The translations under genes and the position numbers were made by a program. Positions 35,737-44,052 of a stretch of DNA of 64,000 nt are shown piece after piece (position 1 is the stretch's first letter; each line of letters opens with the position of its first letter). The stretch is from Exiguobacterium qingdaonense (GTDB taxonomy: Bacteria > Bacillota > Bacilli > Exiguobacteriales > Exiguobacteriaceae): positions 43,722 to 107,721 of the forward strand of contig NZ_JACSKY010000010.1 in the NCBI RefSeq assembly GCF_018617855.1, written 5' to 3'. Below the pieces are notes generated by a model. That model ran no database searches and had not been told where the DNA came from. It saw nothing but the letters and a program-made list of their open reading frames with translations.

Positions 35737-36161
35737 TGAAAATAGTGTTCGTAAGGCGTCCAGTCGATTTGTTCTTCTGCCAACGCTTTTTTTAAAAACT
35801 TATGGTCTCTTTTTGGTGTGGCGGCAATATACCCTTTCACGACGAGCTCGGTCGTCATTTTCTTTGCGCGCGCTTCGAGCGCGAATTGGCCGATTTTTCC
35901 AGCGATTTTTCGGATGGCGACGTCACGGAATAACTCGGGAACCGGTGAGACGAGGCGGTCAAGCAGCGTCCGCGTTTCAGGTGTCCATAGATGACGTGTT
36001 CTCTCTATATAATCGTCTTCAATGTCAAGAAGTGAGCGACCATCTTCTTTTGGCATTCGTTTTAAAAACTTGCGAAACATAAAGTATCCGCCAATCGTCA
36101 TGAGTCCAATCATGACGAATCCCCAGAATACAATGAAATACATCATCAAGTTTTCTGGCAT
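35730..36161 (-). CDS. yneK: YneK: DUF2621 membrane protein
   Basis: This 143-residue protein has an N-terminal transmembrane helix (about 6-28, IVFWGFVMIGLMTIGGYFMF). The conserved juxtamembrane MFRKFLKRMPKEDGRSLLDIEDDYIERTRHLW and a C-terminal helical domain (PVPELFRDVAIRKIAGKIG) follow. The family is DUF2621, next to ccdAC in Bacillus too. ATG 36161 is chosen for GGGGG 7 nt upstream; a start 27 nt earlier lies in the leader. Function unknown. Confidence 0.85.
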   Translation of the reverse strand: MPENLMMYFIVFWGFVMIGLMTIGGYFMFRKFLKRMPKEDGRSLLDIEDDYIERTRHLWTPETRTLLDRLVSPVPELFRDVAIRKIAGKIGQFALEARAKKMTTELVVKGYIAATPKRDHKFLKKALAEEQIDWTPYEHYFQQ

Positions 36162-36339
36162 CGTCTGTCCCCCGTTCTGTTCATTCACTTGCTCTCACCG
36201 TTAGTATACAAAAAAGATTCGATTTACAAAAGGCGTACGTCTCATTAGGATAGACGAACGGAACCGATTTCGATAGAATAGAGAGCGTTGCTACGAGAAT
36301 AAGCATGAACTGAGTCGAGAAAGGAAAGGTCAATATTAT

Positions 36340-37938
36340 ATGAGCCAACTGAAACAAGAAGTCGAGAGACGCCGGATATTCGGCATCATCTCTCACCCGG
36401 ATGCGGGTAAGACGACATTGACAGAAAAATTACTCTTGCACGGTGGTGCGATTCGTGAGGCAGGTACCGTCAAAGCACGTAAAAATTCAAAGCACGCCAA
36501 GTCGGATTGGATGGAAATTGAGAAACAACGTGGAATCTCGGTTACGTCGTCTGTCATGCAATTCATCTATCAAGATAAAGTCGTGTCGATCATGGATACA
36601 CCAGGACACAACGATTTCGGTGAAGACACGTACCGCGTACTGACATCGGTCGACAGCGCGGTCATGGTCATCGATGCCGCAAAAGGGATCGAGACGCAGA
36701 CGAAAAAGTTATTCCAAGTTTGCCGGATGCGTGGGATTCCAATCTTCACATTCATGAACAAATTGGACCGCCAGGCAAAAGATCCGCTTGAACTGATGGA
36801 AGAGCTTGAAGAGGTATTGGGTATGCCATCTGTTGCCATCACGTGGCCGATCGGTAGCGGGATGCAGTTCGAGGGTGTCTATGATCGAATGAAAAATGAA
36901 GTCCATTTGTTCAGAGGGGAGAAGTCTACACTTCAACTGAATGAGGACGGAGTGAACGATCCGGTACTCGCCGATCATTTGACGGAAGAGAACTTGACAA
37001 ACCTTCGTGATGAGATCGACCTTCTTGATGGCGCTGGGAATGAGATTGATGTGGACGCGATTCAAAACGGTAAACTGACGCCGGTATTTTTCGGGACGGC
37101 GCTTGTCGACTTTGGTGTGACGGCGTTCCTGAATCATTATTTGGAGATGTCACCAGCCCCGGAAGCACGTAAGTCGAACGTCGGTCCGATCAATCCGACG
37201 TCTGAAGATTTCAGCGGGTTCGTCTTTAAAATCCAGGCGAACATGAATCCGGCCCACCGTGACCGGATCGCCTTCGTGCGCATCTGTTCTGGCGTATTCG
37301 AGCGTGGCATGGACGTGACGCTCACGCGTACCGGCAAAAAAATCAAATTGAGCCAATCGACGCAGCTCATGGCCAATGACCGTGAAACGGTCGACCAGGC
37401 ATTCGCCGGTGATGTCATCGGGATCTATGATTCTGGGACGTATCAAATTGGAGACACGATTACCACATCGAAGCAAAAAATTGCGTTCGAGGCGCTGCCG
37501 ACTTTCCCGCCTGAATTGTTTATGCGCGTATCACCGGTCAACTCGCTCAAGTCGAAACACTTCCATAAAGGTGTGGAGCAGCTTGCGCAAGAAGGTGCGA
37601 TTCAAGTGTATCGCAACGAGTACAACGAGATTTATCTCGGTGCGGTCGGACAGTTGCAGTTCGAGGTGTTCGAGTATCGCCTGAACAATGAGTATGGCGT
37701 CGATATTCGTATGGAACCTGTGTCTTACAGCGTTGCACGTTGGGTGAAGGATAAGGAACTGAAAGCACTGAAGCCGTTCCAGGATTCACGAAACATGCTT
37801 GTCACGGACCGCTGGGAGCGACCGGTCTTCCTATTTGCGAACGAGTTCACATTCGATCGGTTCGCTGAACGACACGCGGATGACTTGACTCTCGTTGAAG
37901 CGCTTGACGTCAATGAAGAGATTGGGACAGAAGAATAA
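36340..37938 (+). CDS. prfC: Peptide chain release factor 3
   Basis: RF3 is a GTPase that recycles RF1 and RF2 after peptide release. The 532-residue protein has the G1 motif HPDAGKTT (residues 19-26) and the RF3-specific GTVKARKNSKHAKSDWMEIEKQRGIS switch. G3 DTPGHNDFGEDTYR and G4 NKLDR (FMNKLDRQAKDP) distinguish it from elongation factor G. EF-Tu-like domain 2 and the RF3 C-terminal domain follow. Ribosome site AGAAAGGAAAGG, ATG 36340. Monocistronic with its own terminator. Confidence 0.95.
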   Translation: MSQLKQEVERRRIFGIISHPDAGKTTLTEKLLLHGGAIREAGTVKARKNSKHAKSDWMEIEKQRGISVTSSVMQFIYQDKVVSIMDTPGHNDFGEDTYRVLTSVDSAVMVIDAAKGIETQTKKLFQVCRMRGIPIFTFMNKLDRQAKDPLELMEELEEVLGMPSVAITWPIGSGMQFEGVYDRMKNEVHLFRGEKSTLQLNEDGVNDPVLADHLTEENLTNLRDEIDLLDGAGNEIDVDAIQNGKLTPVFFGTALVDFGVTAFLNHYLEMSPAPEARKSNVGPINPTSEDFSGFVFKIQANMNPAHRDRIAFVRICSGVFERGMDVTLTRTGKKIKLSQSTQLMANDRETVDQAFAGDVIGIYDSGTYQIGDTITTSKQKIAFEALPTFPPELFMRVSPVNSLKSKHFHKGVEQLAQEGAIQVYRNEYNEIYLGAVGQLQFEVFEYRLNNEYGVDIRMEPVSYSVARWVKDKELKALKPFQDSRNMLVTDRWERPVFLFANEFTFDRFAERHADDLTLVEALDVNEEIGTEE

Positions 37939-37945
37939 CTTTAAG

Positions 37946-37970
37946 ACACCTCAATTTTGAGGTGTTTTTG
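37946..37970 (+). terminator. Terminator after prfC
   Basis: ACACCTCA (37946-37953) pairs with TGAGGTGT (37958-37965), followed by TTTTTG. Confidence 0.85.
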
Positions 37971-38033
37971 TTTAGGTCATTCTTAATCGAACTTAATAAG
38001 TTTTACTTATGACCAATTTGTGACGGAATGTAT

Positions 38034-38062
38034 TTTACCTTGAGCTATACTTGTATTATGAT
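38034..38062 (+). promoter_or_regulatory. acnA promoter (likely)
   Basis: TTTACC (38034-38039), a 17-nt spacer and TATGAT (38057-38062) lie about 70 nt before the acnA ATG. Confidence 0.5.
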
Positions 38063-38074
38063 AAATATGTGAAA

Positions 38075-38088
38075 AGTAAGCGATTACG
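38075..38088. promoter_or_regulatory. Possible CcpA cre-like site before acnA
   Basis: AGTAAGCGATTACG keeps the central specified bases of the cre consensus TGTNANCGNTNNCA and differs only at the two outer bases. It lies just downstream of the predicted start site, where CcpA could block transcription under good carbon supply. Aconitase genes are carbon-controlled in Bacillus. Confidence 0.4.
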
Positions 38089-38130
38089 CATTTTCGTGTG
38101 GTCGGCGCTTTCAAAAAGGGGGAAATTGCA

Positions 38131-40845
38131 ATGGAACAGACGAATACTTTAGACTCTTTCGCGTCACGGACGACGTTTGAGGCGAACGGACAATCGTATG
38201 ACTTTTATCGATTGAAAAAATTAGAAGAAGAAGGATTGACGGATATTAGCCGTCTCCCTTATTCAATTCGTGTACTTCTTGAATCGGTACTCCGTCAACA
38301 AGACGGCCACGCGATCACGAGAGAACATGTCGAGAACTTGGCAAAATGGGGTACTGCCGACGTCTCGGAAGATATTGATGTGCCGTTCAAACCGGCTCGT
38401 GTCGTGCTTCAAGACTTCACTGGTGTACCAACGGTCGTCGACCTCGCTTCACTGCGTAAGGCGATGGCGGACCTCGGCGGTGATCCGAATAAGATTAACC
38501 CAGAAATCCCTGTCGACCTCGTCGTTGACCATTCTGTCCAAGTAGACGCCTACGGTTTTGATGGCGCGTTGATGAAAAACATGGACATCGAATTTGAACG
38601 GAATGAAGAACGTTACAAGTTCTTGCGTTGGGCACAGACGGCGTTTGACAACTACCGGGCCGTACCACCAGCGACGGGAATCGTTCACCAGGTGAACTTA
38701 GAGTATTTGGCCTCTGTCGTGCTCGAGAAGAATGATGCAGACGGCACGGTTGCTTATCCGGATTCACTCGTTGGTACAGATTCACATACAACGATGATCA
38801 ACGGTCTCGGTGTTCTCGGATGGGGTGTCGGAGGAATCGAGGCGGAAGCGAGCATGCTCGGTCAACCGTCATACTTCCCAGTGCCGGACGTCGTCGGTGT
38901 CAAAATCATCGGTGAAGTCAATCCGGGTGTGACGGCGACAGACGTTGCGCTCGTTGTGACAGAAATGCTTCGCCAAGAAAAAGTTGTCGGCAAGTTCGTT
39001 GAGTTCTTCGGACCGTCGCTTCATACGATGCCACTATCAGACCGTGCGACAATCGCGAACATGGCACCTGAATACGGTGCGACTTGCGGATTCTTCCCGG
39101 TCGATACGGAAACGTTGAACTACATGCGTACGACAGGTCGTTCTGAAGAGTTGATTTCACTCGTTGAAGAATACTCGAAAGCAAACGATCTCTTCTATAC
39201 GCCTGACCAAGCGGACCCGTCATTCACGAAAGTGTTGACGCTCGACTTGTCACAAGTCCAACCATCACTTGCTGGTCCGAAACGTCCACAAGACCGCATC
39301 AACCTTTCAGACGTTCAAACGTCGTTTATCGACAGTTTGAGCGCTCCTGCAGGAAATAGTGGTTTCGGTCTCGATCGTTCAGAACTCGACAAAACGGCTA
39401 CGGTCAAGTATGAGGACGGTGCGGTCGACATGAGCACGGGAGATGTTGCGATCGCTGCCATCACGAGTTGCACGAATACGTCTAACCCATACGTCATGGT
39501 CGGTGCCGGACTCGTCGCGAAAAAGGCTGTCGAGCGTGGGTTGACTGTACCGAAATATGTGAAGACGTCACTCGCGCCAGGGTCGAAAGTTGTAACGGAC
39601 TATCTCGATAAAGCCGGTTTGACTTCTTACTTGGACGAGCTTGGCTTCAATACGGTCGGATATGGCTGTACGACATGTATCGGTAACTCGGGTCCGCTTG
39701 ACCGTGAAGTCGAGGAGGCAATCACAGACAACGACTTGCTCGTGTCGTCAGTCCTCTCTGGTAACCGTAACTTTGAAGGACGCGTCCACCCGCTCGTGAA
39801 GGCGAACTTCTTGGCATCACCACCGCTCGTCGTTGCTTACGCTCTTGCCGGGTCGGTCAACTTCGACATCATGAATGATTCGTTCGGTACGGACAAAGAT
39901 GGGAATGAAGTGTACTTCAAAGACATCTGGCCGTCAAACGATGAAATCAAGATGGTCGTCCAAGACGTCGTTTCACCTGAAGCGTTCCGTAGAGAGTACG
40001 AAACAGTCTTTACTGGAAATGAACGTTGGAATGCACTCGATGTGCCGGAAGGAAACTTGTATGACTTCTCAGATGAGTCGACATACATCCAAAATCCACC
40101 GTTCTTCGAGCAACTCGAACCAGAAGCGGGCGAGGTTCATGCATTGAACGGCTTACGTGTCATCGGGAAGTTTGCGGATTCGGTCACGACTGACCACATC
40201 TCGCCAGCTGGATCATTCTCGAAGACGACACCAGCCGGTCAATACCTCCTTTCTAAAGGAGTAGAGCCGATCGACTTCAACTCATATGGTTCACGCCGTG
40301 GTAACCATGAAGTCATGATGCGTGGTACGTTCGCAAACATTCGCATCCGTAACCAAGTTGCAGCAGGCACTGAAGGTGGCTTTACAACGTATTGGCCAAC
40401 AGGTGAGATCATGCCAATGTACGATGCGGCCATGAAGTACAAGGAACAGGGAACAGGTCTTGTCGTCCTTGCAGGAAATGATTACGGAATGGGATCATCT
40501 CGTGACTGGGCAGCGAAAGGAACGAACCTTCTTGGAATCCGTGCGGTCATCGCACAAAGTTTCGAGCGGATTCACCGTTCGAACCTTGTCATGATGGGTG
40601 TGCTCCCGCTTCAGTTCTTAGACGGTGAATCGGCTGAATCACTCGGATTGACTGGTGAGGAGGCAATCGATATTCAAGTCGATGAGTCTGTACGTCCGCG
40701 CGATATCTTGAACGCAAAAGCGACGCATGAAAACGGAACGGTGACAGAGTTCAAAGTCATCGCTCGTTTCGACTCTGAAGTTGAAATCGACTACTATCGC
40801 CATGGTGGAATTTTACAAATGGTTCTCCGCAACAAGTTGAAATAA
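38131..40845 (+). CDS. acnA: Aconitate hydratase A
   Basis: Aconitase converts citrate to isocitrate in the TCA cycle and, without its iron-sulfur cluster, acts as an RNA-binding regulator in Bacillus. The 904-residue protein carries cluster cysteines in [11 protein letters not shown] and [12 protein letters not shown]. It also has [21 protein letters not shown] and the swivel-domain motifs [15 protein letters not shown] and [18 protein letters not shown] 38131 follows AAAGGGGGAAA; an in-frame start 33 nt upstream was rejected. Confidence 0.96.
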   Translation: MEQTNTLDSFASRTTFEANGQSYDFYRLKKLEEEGLTDISRLPYSIRVLLESVLRQQDGHAITREHVENLAKWGTADVSEDIDVPFKPARVVLQDFTGVPTVVDLASLRKAMADLGGDPNKINPEIPVDLVVDHSVQVDAYGFDGALMKNMDIEFERNEERYKFLRWAQTAFDNYRAVPPATGIVHQVNLEYLASVVLEKNDADGTVAYPDSLVGTDSHTTMINGLGVLGWGVGGIEAEASMLGQPSYFPVPDVVGVKIIGEVNPGVTATDVALVVTEMLRQEKVVGKFVEFFGPSLHTMPLSDRATIANMAPEYGATCGFFPVDTETLNYMRTTGRSEELISLVEEYSKANDLFYTPDQADPSFTKVLTLDLSQVQPSLAGPKRPQDRINLSDVQTSFIDSLSAPAGNSGFGLDRSELDKTATVKYEDGAVDMSTGDVAIAAITSCTNTSNPYVMVGAGLVAKKAVERGLTVPKYVKTSLAPGSKVVTDYLDKAGLTSYLDELGFNTVGYGCTTCIGNSGPLDREVEEAITDNDLLVSSVLSGNRNFEGRVHPLVKANFLASPPLVVAYALAGSVNFDIMNDSFGTDKDGNEVYFKDIWPSNDEIKMVVQDVVSPEAFRREYETVFTGNERWNALDVPEGNLYDFSDESTYIQNPPFFEQLEPEAGEVHALNGLRVIGKFADSVTTDHISPAGSFSKTTPAGQYLLSKGVEPIDFNSYGSRRGNHEVMMRGTFANIRIRNQVAAGTEGGFTTYWPTGEIMPMYDAAMKYKEQGTGLVVLAGNDYGMGSSRDWAAKGTNLLGIRAVIAQSFERIHRSNLVMMGVLPLQFLDGESAESLGLTGEEAIDIQVDESVRPRDILNAKATHENGTVTEFKVIARFDSEVEIDYYRHGGILQMVLRNKLK

Positions 40846-40859
40846 GTGACAATCAATCG

Positions 40860-40887
40860 CCTTCCTTTGAAAAAAGGAAGGTTTTTT
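40860..40887 (+). terminator. Terminator after acnA
   Basis: CCTTCCTTT (40860-40868) pairs with AAAGGAAGG (40873-40881), followed by T6. Confidence 0.88.
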
Positions 40888-40957
40888 CATGAATATGAAA
40901 AAATCATGTGAATGTGTCATAAGAATCGGGAAGAGGAAGACAGGGAGGGGTGTGTTT

Positions 40958-41452
40958 ATGGAGAAGGAAGAGAAGGCTGGGAAAAGTTGGTGGAAGCGGA
41001 TGACACAACAAAAAAAAGTGGAACCCGATCGAGAAGTCGATGTCAGCCTCTCTGAATTGAGACAAGCAATTCACGAATATGAGCAGGGGTTGCCAAAAGG
41101 GGTCAACCGTACTGTCTTGTTGAATGATGAACAAGAAATTGACATGACACGACTGAAACATCAACTATCGGGGATTGCAAGACAACGTTTCTACATGTCG
41201 AAAGAGACGTTTCATATCGTACCGGAAGAAGAGCGTGAGATTGTATATGAGATGGACCAAGTGCAACGTGCCCTCGATCTGTATATGGATCAAGAGAAAA
41301 AGTTGCCGCTTCAAAAATTTCAACATACACTTCAACTAGATCTCGCCCGGTTACGAGAGGGAGGCTATTTAAAAACATTGCCGAAAAGACCTTACTACGT
41401 GGTAGATGAGACGCTAATCGTCTCACTTGTACCGAAAGAGCCGACTTCTTGA
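40958..41452 (+). CDS. DUF3939-like protein
   Basis: This 164-residue protein of unknown function begins with a Lys/Glu-rich segment (MEKEEKAGKSWWKRMTQQKK). Two similar halves follow. VDVSLSELRQAIHEYEQGLPKG...RTVLLNDEQEIDMTRLK resembles VQRALDLYMDQEKKLP...LDLARLREGGYL, each ending in an aromatic-rich strand (RFYMSKETFHIV; RPYYVVDETLIV). The pattern matches my memory of DUF3939 in Bacillaceae. ATG 40958 follows GGGAGGGG; a longer frame from 40889 starts in the acnA terminator region. Confidence 0.7.
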   Translation: MEKEEKAGKSWWKRMTQQKKVEPDREVDVSLSELRQAIHEYEQGLPKGVNRTVLLNDEQEIDMTRLKHQLSGIARQRFYMSKETFHIVPEEEREIVYEMDQVQRALDLYMDQEKKLPLQKFQHTLQLDLARLREGGYLKTLPKRPYYVVDETLIVSLVPKEPTS

Positions 41453-41577
41453 CAAGACACCCTTCTGTTTTGTAGTAAATGACACATTCATTGACAGATA
41501 GGGTTGAGTCTTCTTTAACAAATATGTTAGGGTGGAGAACGTATATGAAGATAGAAAATTAAATAGGAGTGATTTTT

Positions 41578-43143
41578 ATGGAACGAAAAAGTCGTGTGAC
41601 GACGGTATTCGTCGTATCTGCCATCATAACGGGTTTGTTCACGATTTGGGGAATGTTTCCCGAGAGCGTTCTAGGAAACGCTAGTCTACTTAACGTGACG
41701 AGTAAGCTACAAGGTTGGCTCTCGAACGGCATGGGTTGGTTTTATCTCTTAAGTGCTACCGGATTCTTACTTGTAGCCATCTTTTTAATCTTTTCTCGAT
41801 TTGGTTCGATTCGTCTCGGTAAAGACACCGATCGACCAGATTTTAGCTATCTATCTTGGTTCGCCATGTTATTTAGCGCCGGAATGGGAATCGGTCTTAT
41901 CTTTTGGGGGGCAGCGGAACCGTTGCTTCATTTTCATTCACCTCCATTCACTTCGTTGACACCTGAAGGAGACGCAAGGACGGCGATGCGCTATGCGTTC
42001 TTCCACTGGGGTTTCCACCCGTGGGCCATTTATGCAATGATTGCTCTCGCAATCGCCTACTCGACGTTTAGAAAAGGACGTCCGGCCACGATTGGAGAGA
42101 CAATCGGTTCGCTCGTTCACAATCGTTACGAAAAACCAGTGAAGCAAACGGTCGATATCCTCGCTGTCATCGCAACGGCGTTCGGGGTAGCGACATCACT
42201 CGGTTTTGGTGCCCAACAAATCGCCGGTGGCCTTCATTACCTCATCCCTGGGGTACCGAACGCTTTCGTGACACAGTTGATCATCATTGCTGTCGTAACG
42301 GTCCTCTACATGATTAGTGCATCGACTGGTCTCGACAAAGGGATTCGCATTTTAAGTAATACGAACATCTTCTTGGCAATCGTTTTACTCTTTGCAACGA
42401 TGTTCGCCGGACCGACCGCGTTTATTTTTGATTTGTTTACACAAACGGTCGGGACGTACTTCCAACAACTCCCGGGCATGAGCTTCCGTACAGCCGCATT
42501 CGAGCCGGTTGAACGTGAATGGATCAATGGCTGGACCATCTTCTACTGGGCTTGGTGGATTTCATGGTCACCGTTCGTCGGTACGTTTATTGCACGTGTC
42601 TCAAAAGGACGGACGATTCGTGAGTTCATCATCGGAATCTTGCTCGTCCCAACTTCGTTCGGACTGTTATGGTTCTCGGTCTTCGGCGGTTCAGCCATCT
42701 GGGCTGACTTGTTCGGTGGGGCGAACTTGATTGGTCAAGTGAATGAAATCGGTACAGAAGTCGGGCTCTTCGCACTGTTCGAGACGTTCGGTGGATTTGG
42801 GACATTACTCAGTATTGTCGCCATCTTCTTGATTTCAACATTCTTTATCACATCTGCCGACTCCGCGACGTATGTACTCGGCATGCTCACATCAAATGGT
42901 AAGCTTGTACCACCGATGCGAATCAAGATGACATGGGGTGTAATCCAATCATCGATCGCGGCAGTGCTATTGTATGCGGGCGGGTTAAGTGCATTACAGG
43001 CCGTTGCGATTCTTGCGGCCTTCCCGTTCATCTTCGTGCTCGTCTTTATGATTGTCGCGTTGTTTAGAGATTTGGCCGACGAGCCGGACGAACGTGACAA
43101 ATGGCTCGAGATGCAAAAGAACGACGAAGATAAACTAGGTTAA
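41578..43143 (+). CDS. BCCT-family osmolyte (glycine betaine/choline) transporter
   Basis: This 521-residue sodium-coupled transporter of the betaine/carnitine/choline family has about 12 membrane helices. Signature segments are GMGIGLIFWGAAEPLLHF in helix 3 and WTIFYWAWWISWSPFVGTF with the Trp box that binds the quaternary amine. The FITSADSATYVLGML segment lies in the later helices. The OpuD/BetP group fits best; the exact substrate cannot be set from sequence alone. The short charged C-terminal tail resembles the osmosensing tail of BetP but is brief. Ribosome site AGGAGTG, ATG 41578. A terminator follows. Confidence 0.93.
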   Translation: MERKSRVTTVFVVSAIITGLFTIWGMFPESVLGNASLLNVTSKLQGWLSNGMGWFYLLSATGFLLVAIFLIFSRFGSIRLGKDTDRPDFSYLSWFAMLFSAGMGIGLIFWGAAEPLLHFHSPPFTSLTPEGDARTAMRYAFFHWGFHPWAIYAMIALAIAYSTFRKGRPATIGETIGSLVHNRYEKPVKQTVDILAVIATAFGVATSLGFGAQQIAGGLHYLIPGVPNAFVTQLIIIAVVTVLYMISASTGLDKGIRILSNTNIFLAIVLLFATMFAGPTAFIFDLFTQTVGTYFQQLPGMSFRTAAFEPVEREWINGWTIFYWAWWISWSPFVGTFIARVSKGRTIREFIIGILLVPTSFGLLWFSVFGGSAIWADLFGGANLIGQVNEIGTEVGLFALFETFGGFGTLLSIVAIFLISTFFITSADSATYVLGMLTSNGKLVPPMRIKMTWGVIQSSIAAVLLYAGGLSALQAVAILAAFPFIFVLVFMIVALFRDLADEPDERDKWLEMQKNDEDKLG

Positions 43144-43213
43144 TTCGAAAGGGTCTCTTTTGGACTGAACGAAAAAAGTTAGAAACTAAATAGTTTGGTT
43201 AGGCGACCTGTAG

Positions 43214-43252
43214 AACCTGGGTCCGGTATTCGACCGGACTCAGGTTTTTTTA
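43214..43252 (+). terminator. Terminator after the BCCT transporter
   Basis: AACCTGGGTCCGGT (43214-43227) pairs with ACCGGACTCAGGTT (43233-43246) with one mismatch, followed by T7. Confidence 0.88.
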
Positions 43253-43321
43253 GTCAAAAATATTTTGCTTGTCCTCTTTCCTAGTGTAGGATAGTAAGTG
43301 AAGAAACGAGGAGGATACGCT

Positions 43322-43996
43322 ATGAAGCAACATATAAAAAAGAGATTGAGCTGGGTCATATTGGCTGGCATCCTCATTGTAGGGGCTTTACTTGCATATA
43401 ACTTTTACGTACTCATGAGCTTGAATGATGGAGAAGAAGAGATTGAGCCGTTCTACTCGAACGTTGTAATTGGATATGAAGAGCGTAAACTTCCGAAAGA
43501 AGGAGAAACACTCGAAGAACGGGAATATGTTGTCACATATGACGAGGATGGACATTTCGTCTCGGAAGTCGTGATGGGTCCAAATGTGGGCGCGAAAGCG
43601 GAATGGGACGGAGAAACGTATTTAGAGTTCAACCCGGACGGGGAAGAAGTGCTTCGACAGGAAACGAGCTCCGGTGCAGTGGCACCACATCCATTCTTGT
43701 CACGGGCGACGAACGAACAAATTCGAAAGTGGCTTGATGATGGTACGCTCGGCTCAAGTGAAGGTGAGACTGATCTAGTCGGTCGCACCGCACAGGCTTA
43801 CGTTAAGACGAAAGCGGCTGAAGCGGTGCCGCAGGATTGGATAGAAAACTACCCTTCCATCTTTTCTGAAGAAGAAAACAATGAGACGGTCACATATTAT
43901 GTCGATGCGAATGAGCGAATTTTGCTCGCGGCAGAATCACGGAATAACGGCAAGTTGTTCCATTCGATTCGGATGACATCTTTTGATTCAAGATAA
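43322..43996 (+). CDS. Membrane-anchored protein of unknown function
   Basis: This 224-residue protein has one N-terminal transmembrane helix (about residues 12-33, VILAGILIVGALLAYNFYV) and an acidic outside domain with strand-like units (YVVTYDEDGHFVSEVVMG, YLEFNPDGEEVL, TYYVDANERILLAAES). I recognise no family. ATG 43322 follows GAGGAGG. The AAA-ATPase gene starts 56 nt after the stop, so the two may share a transcript; nothing else links them. Confidence 0.65.
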   Translation: MKQHIKKRLSWVILAGILIVGALLAYNFYVLMSLNDGEEEIEPFYSNVVIGYEERKLPKEGETLEEREYVVTYDEDGHFVSEVVMGPNVGAKAEWDGETYLEFNPDGEEVLRQETSSGAVAPHPFLSRATNEQIRKWLDDGTLGSSEGETDLVGRTAQAYVKTKAAEAVPQDWIENYPSIFSEEENNETVTYYVDANERILLAAESRNNGKLFHSIRMTSFDSR

Positions 43997-44052
43997 TCCG
44001 ATGGGGAGCAGACATGATGTCGGCTCCCTTGTCGTCTGAAAGGGAGAATAGA

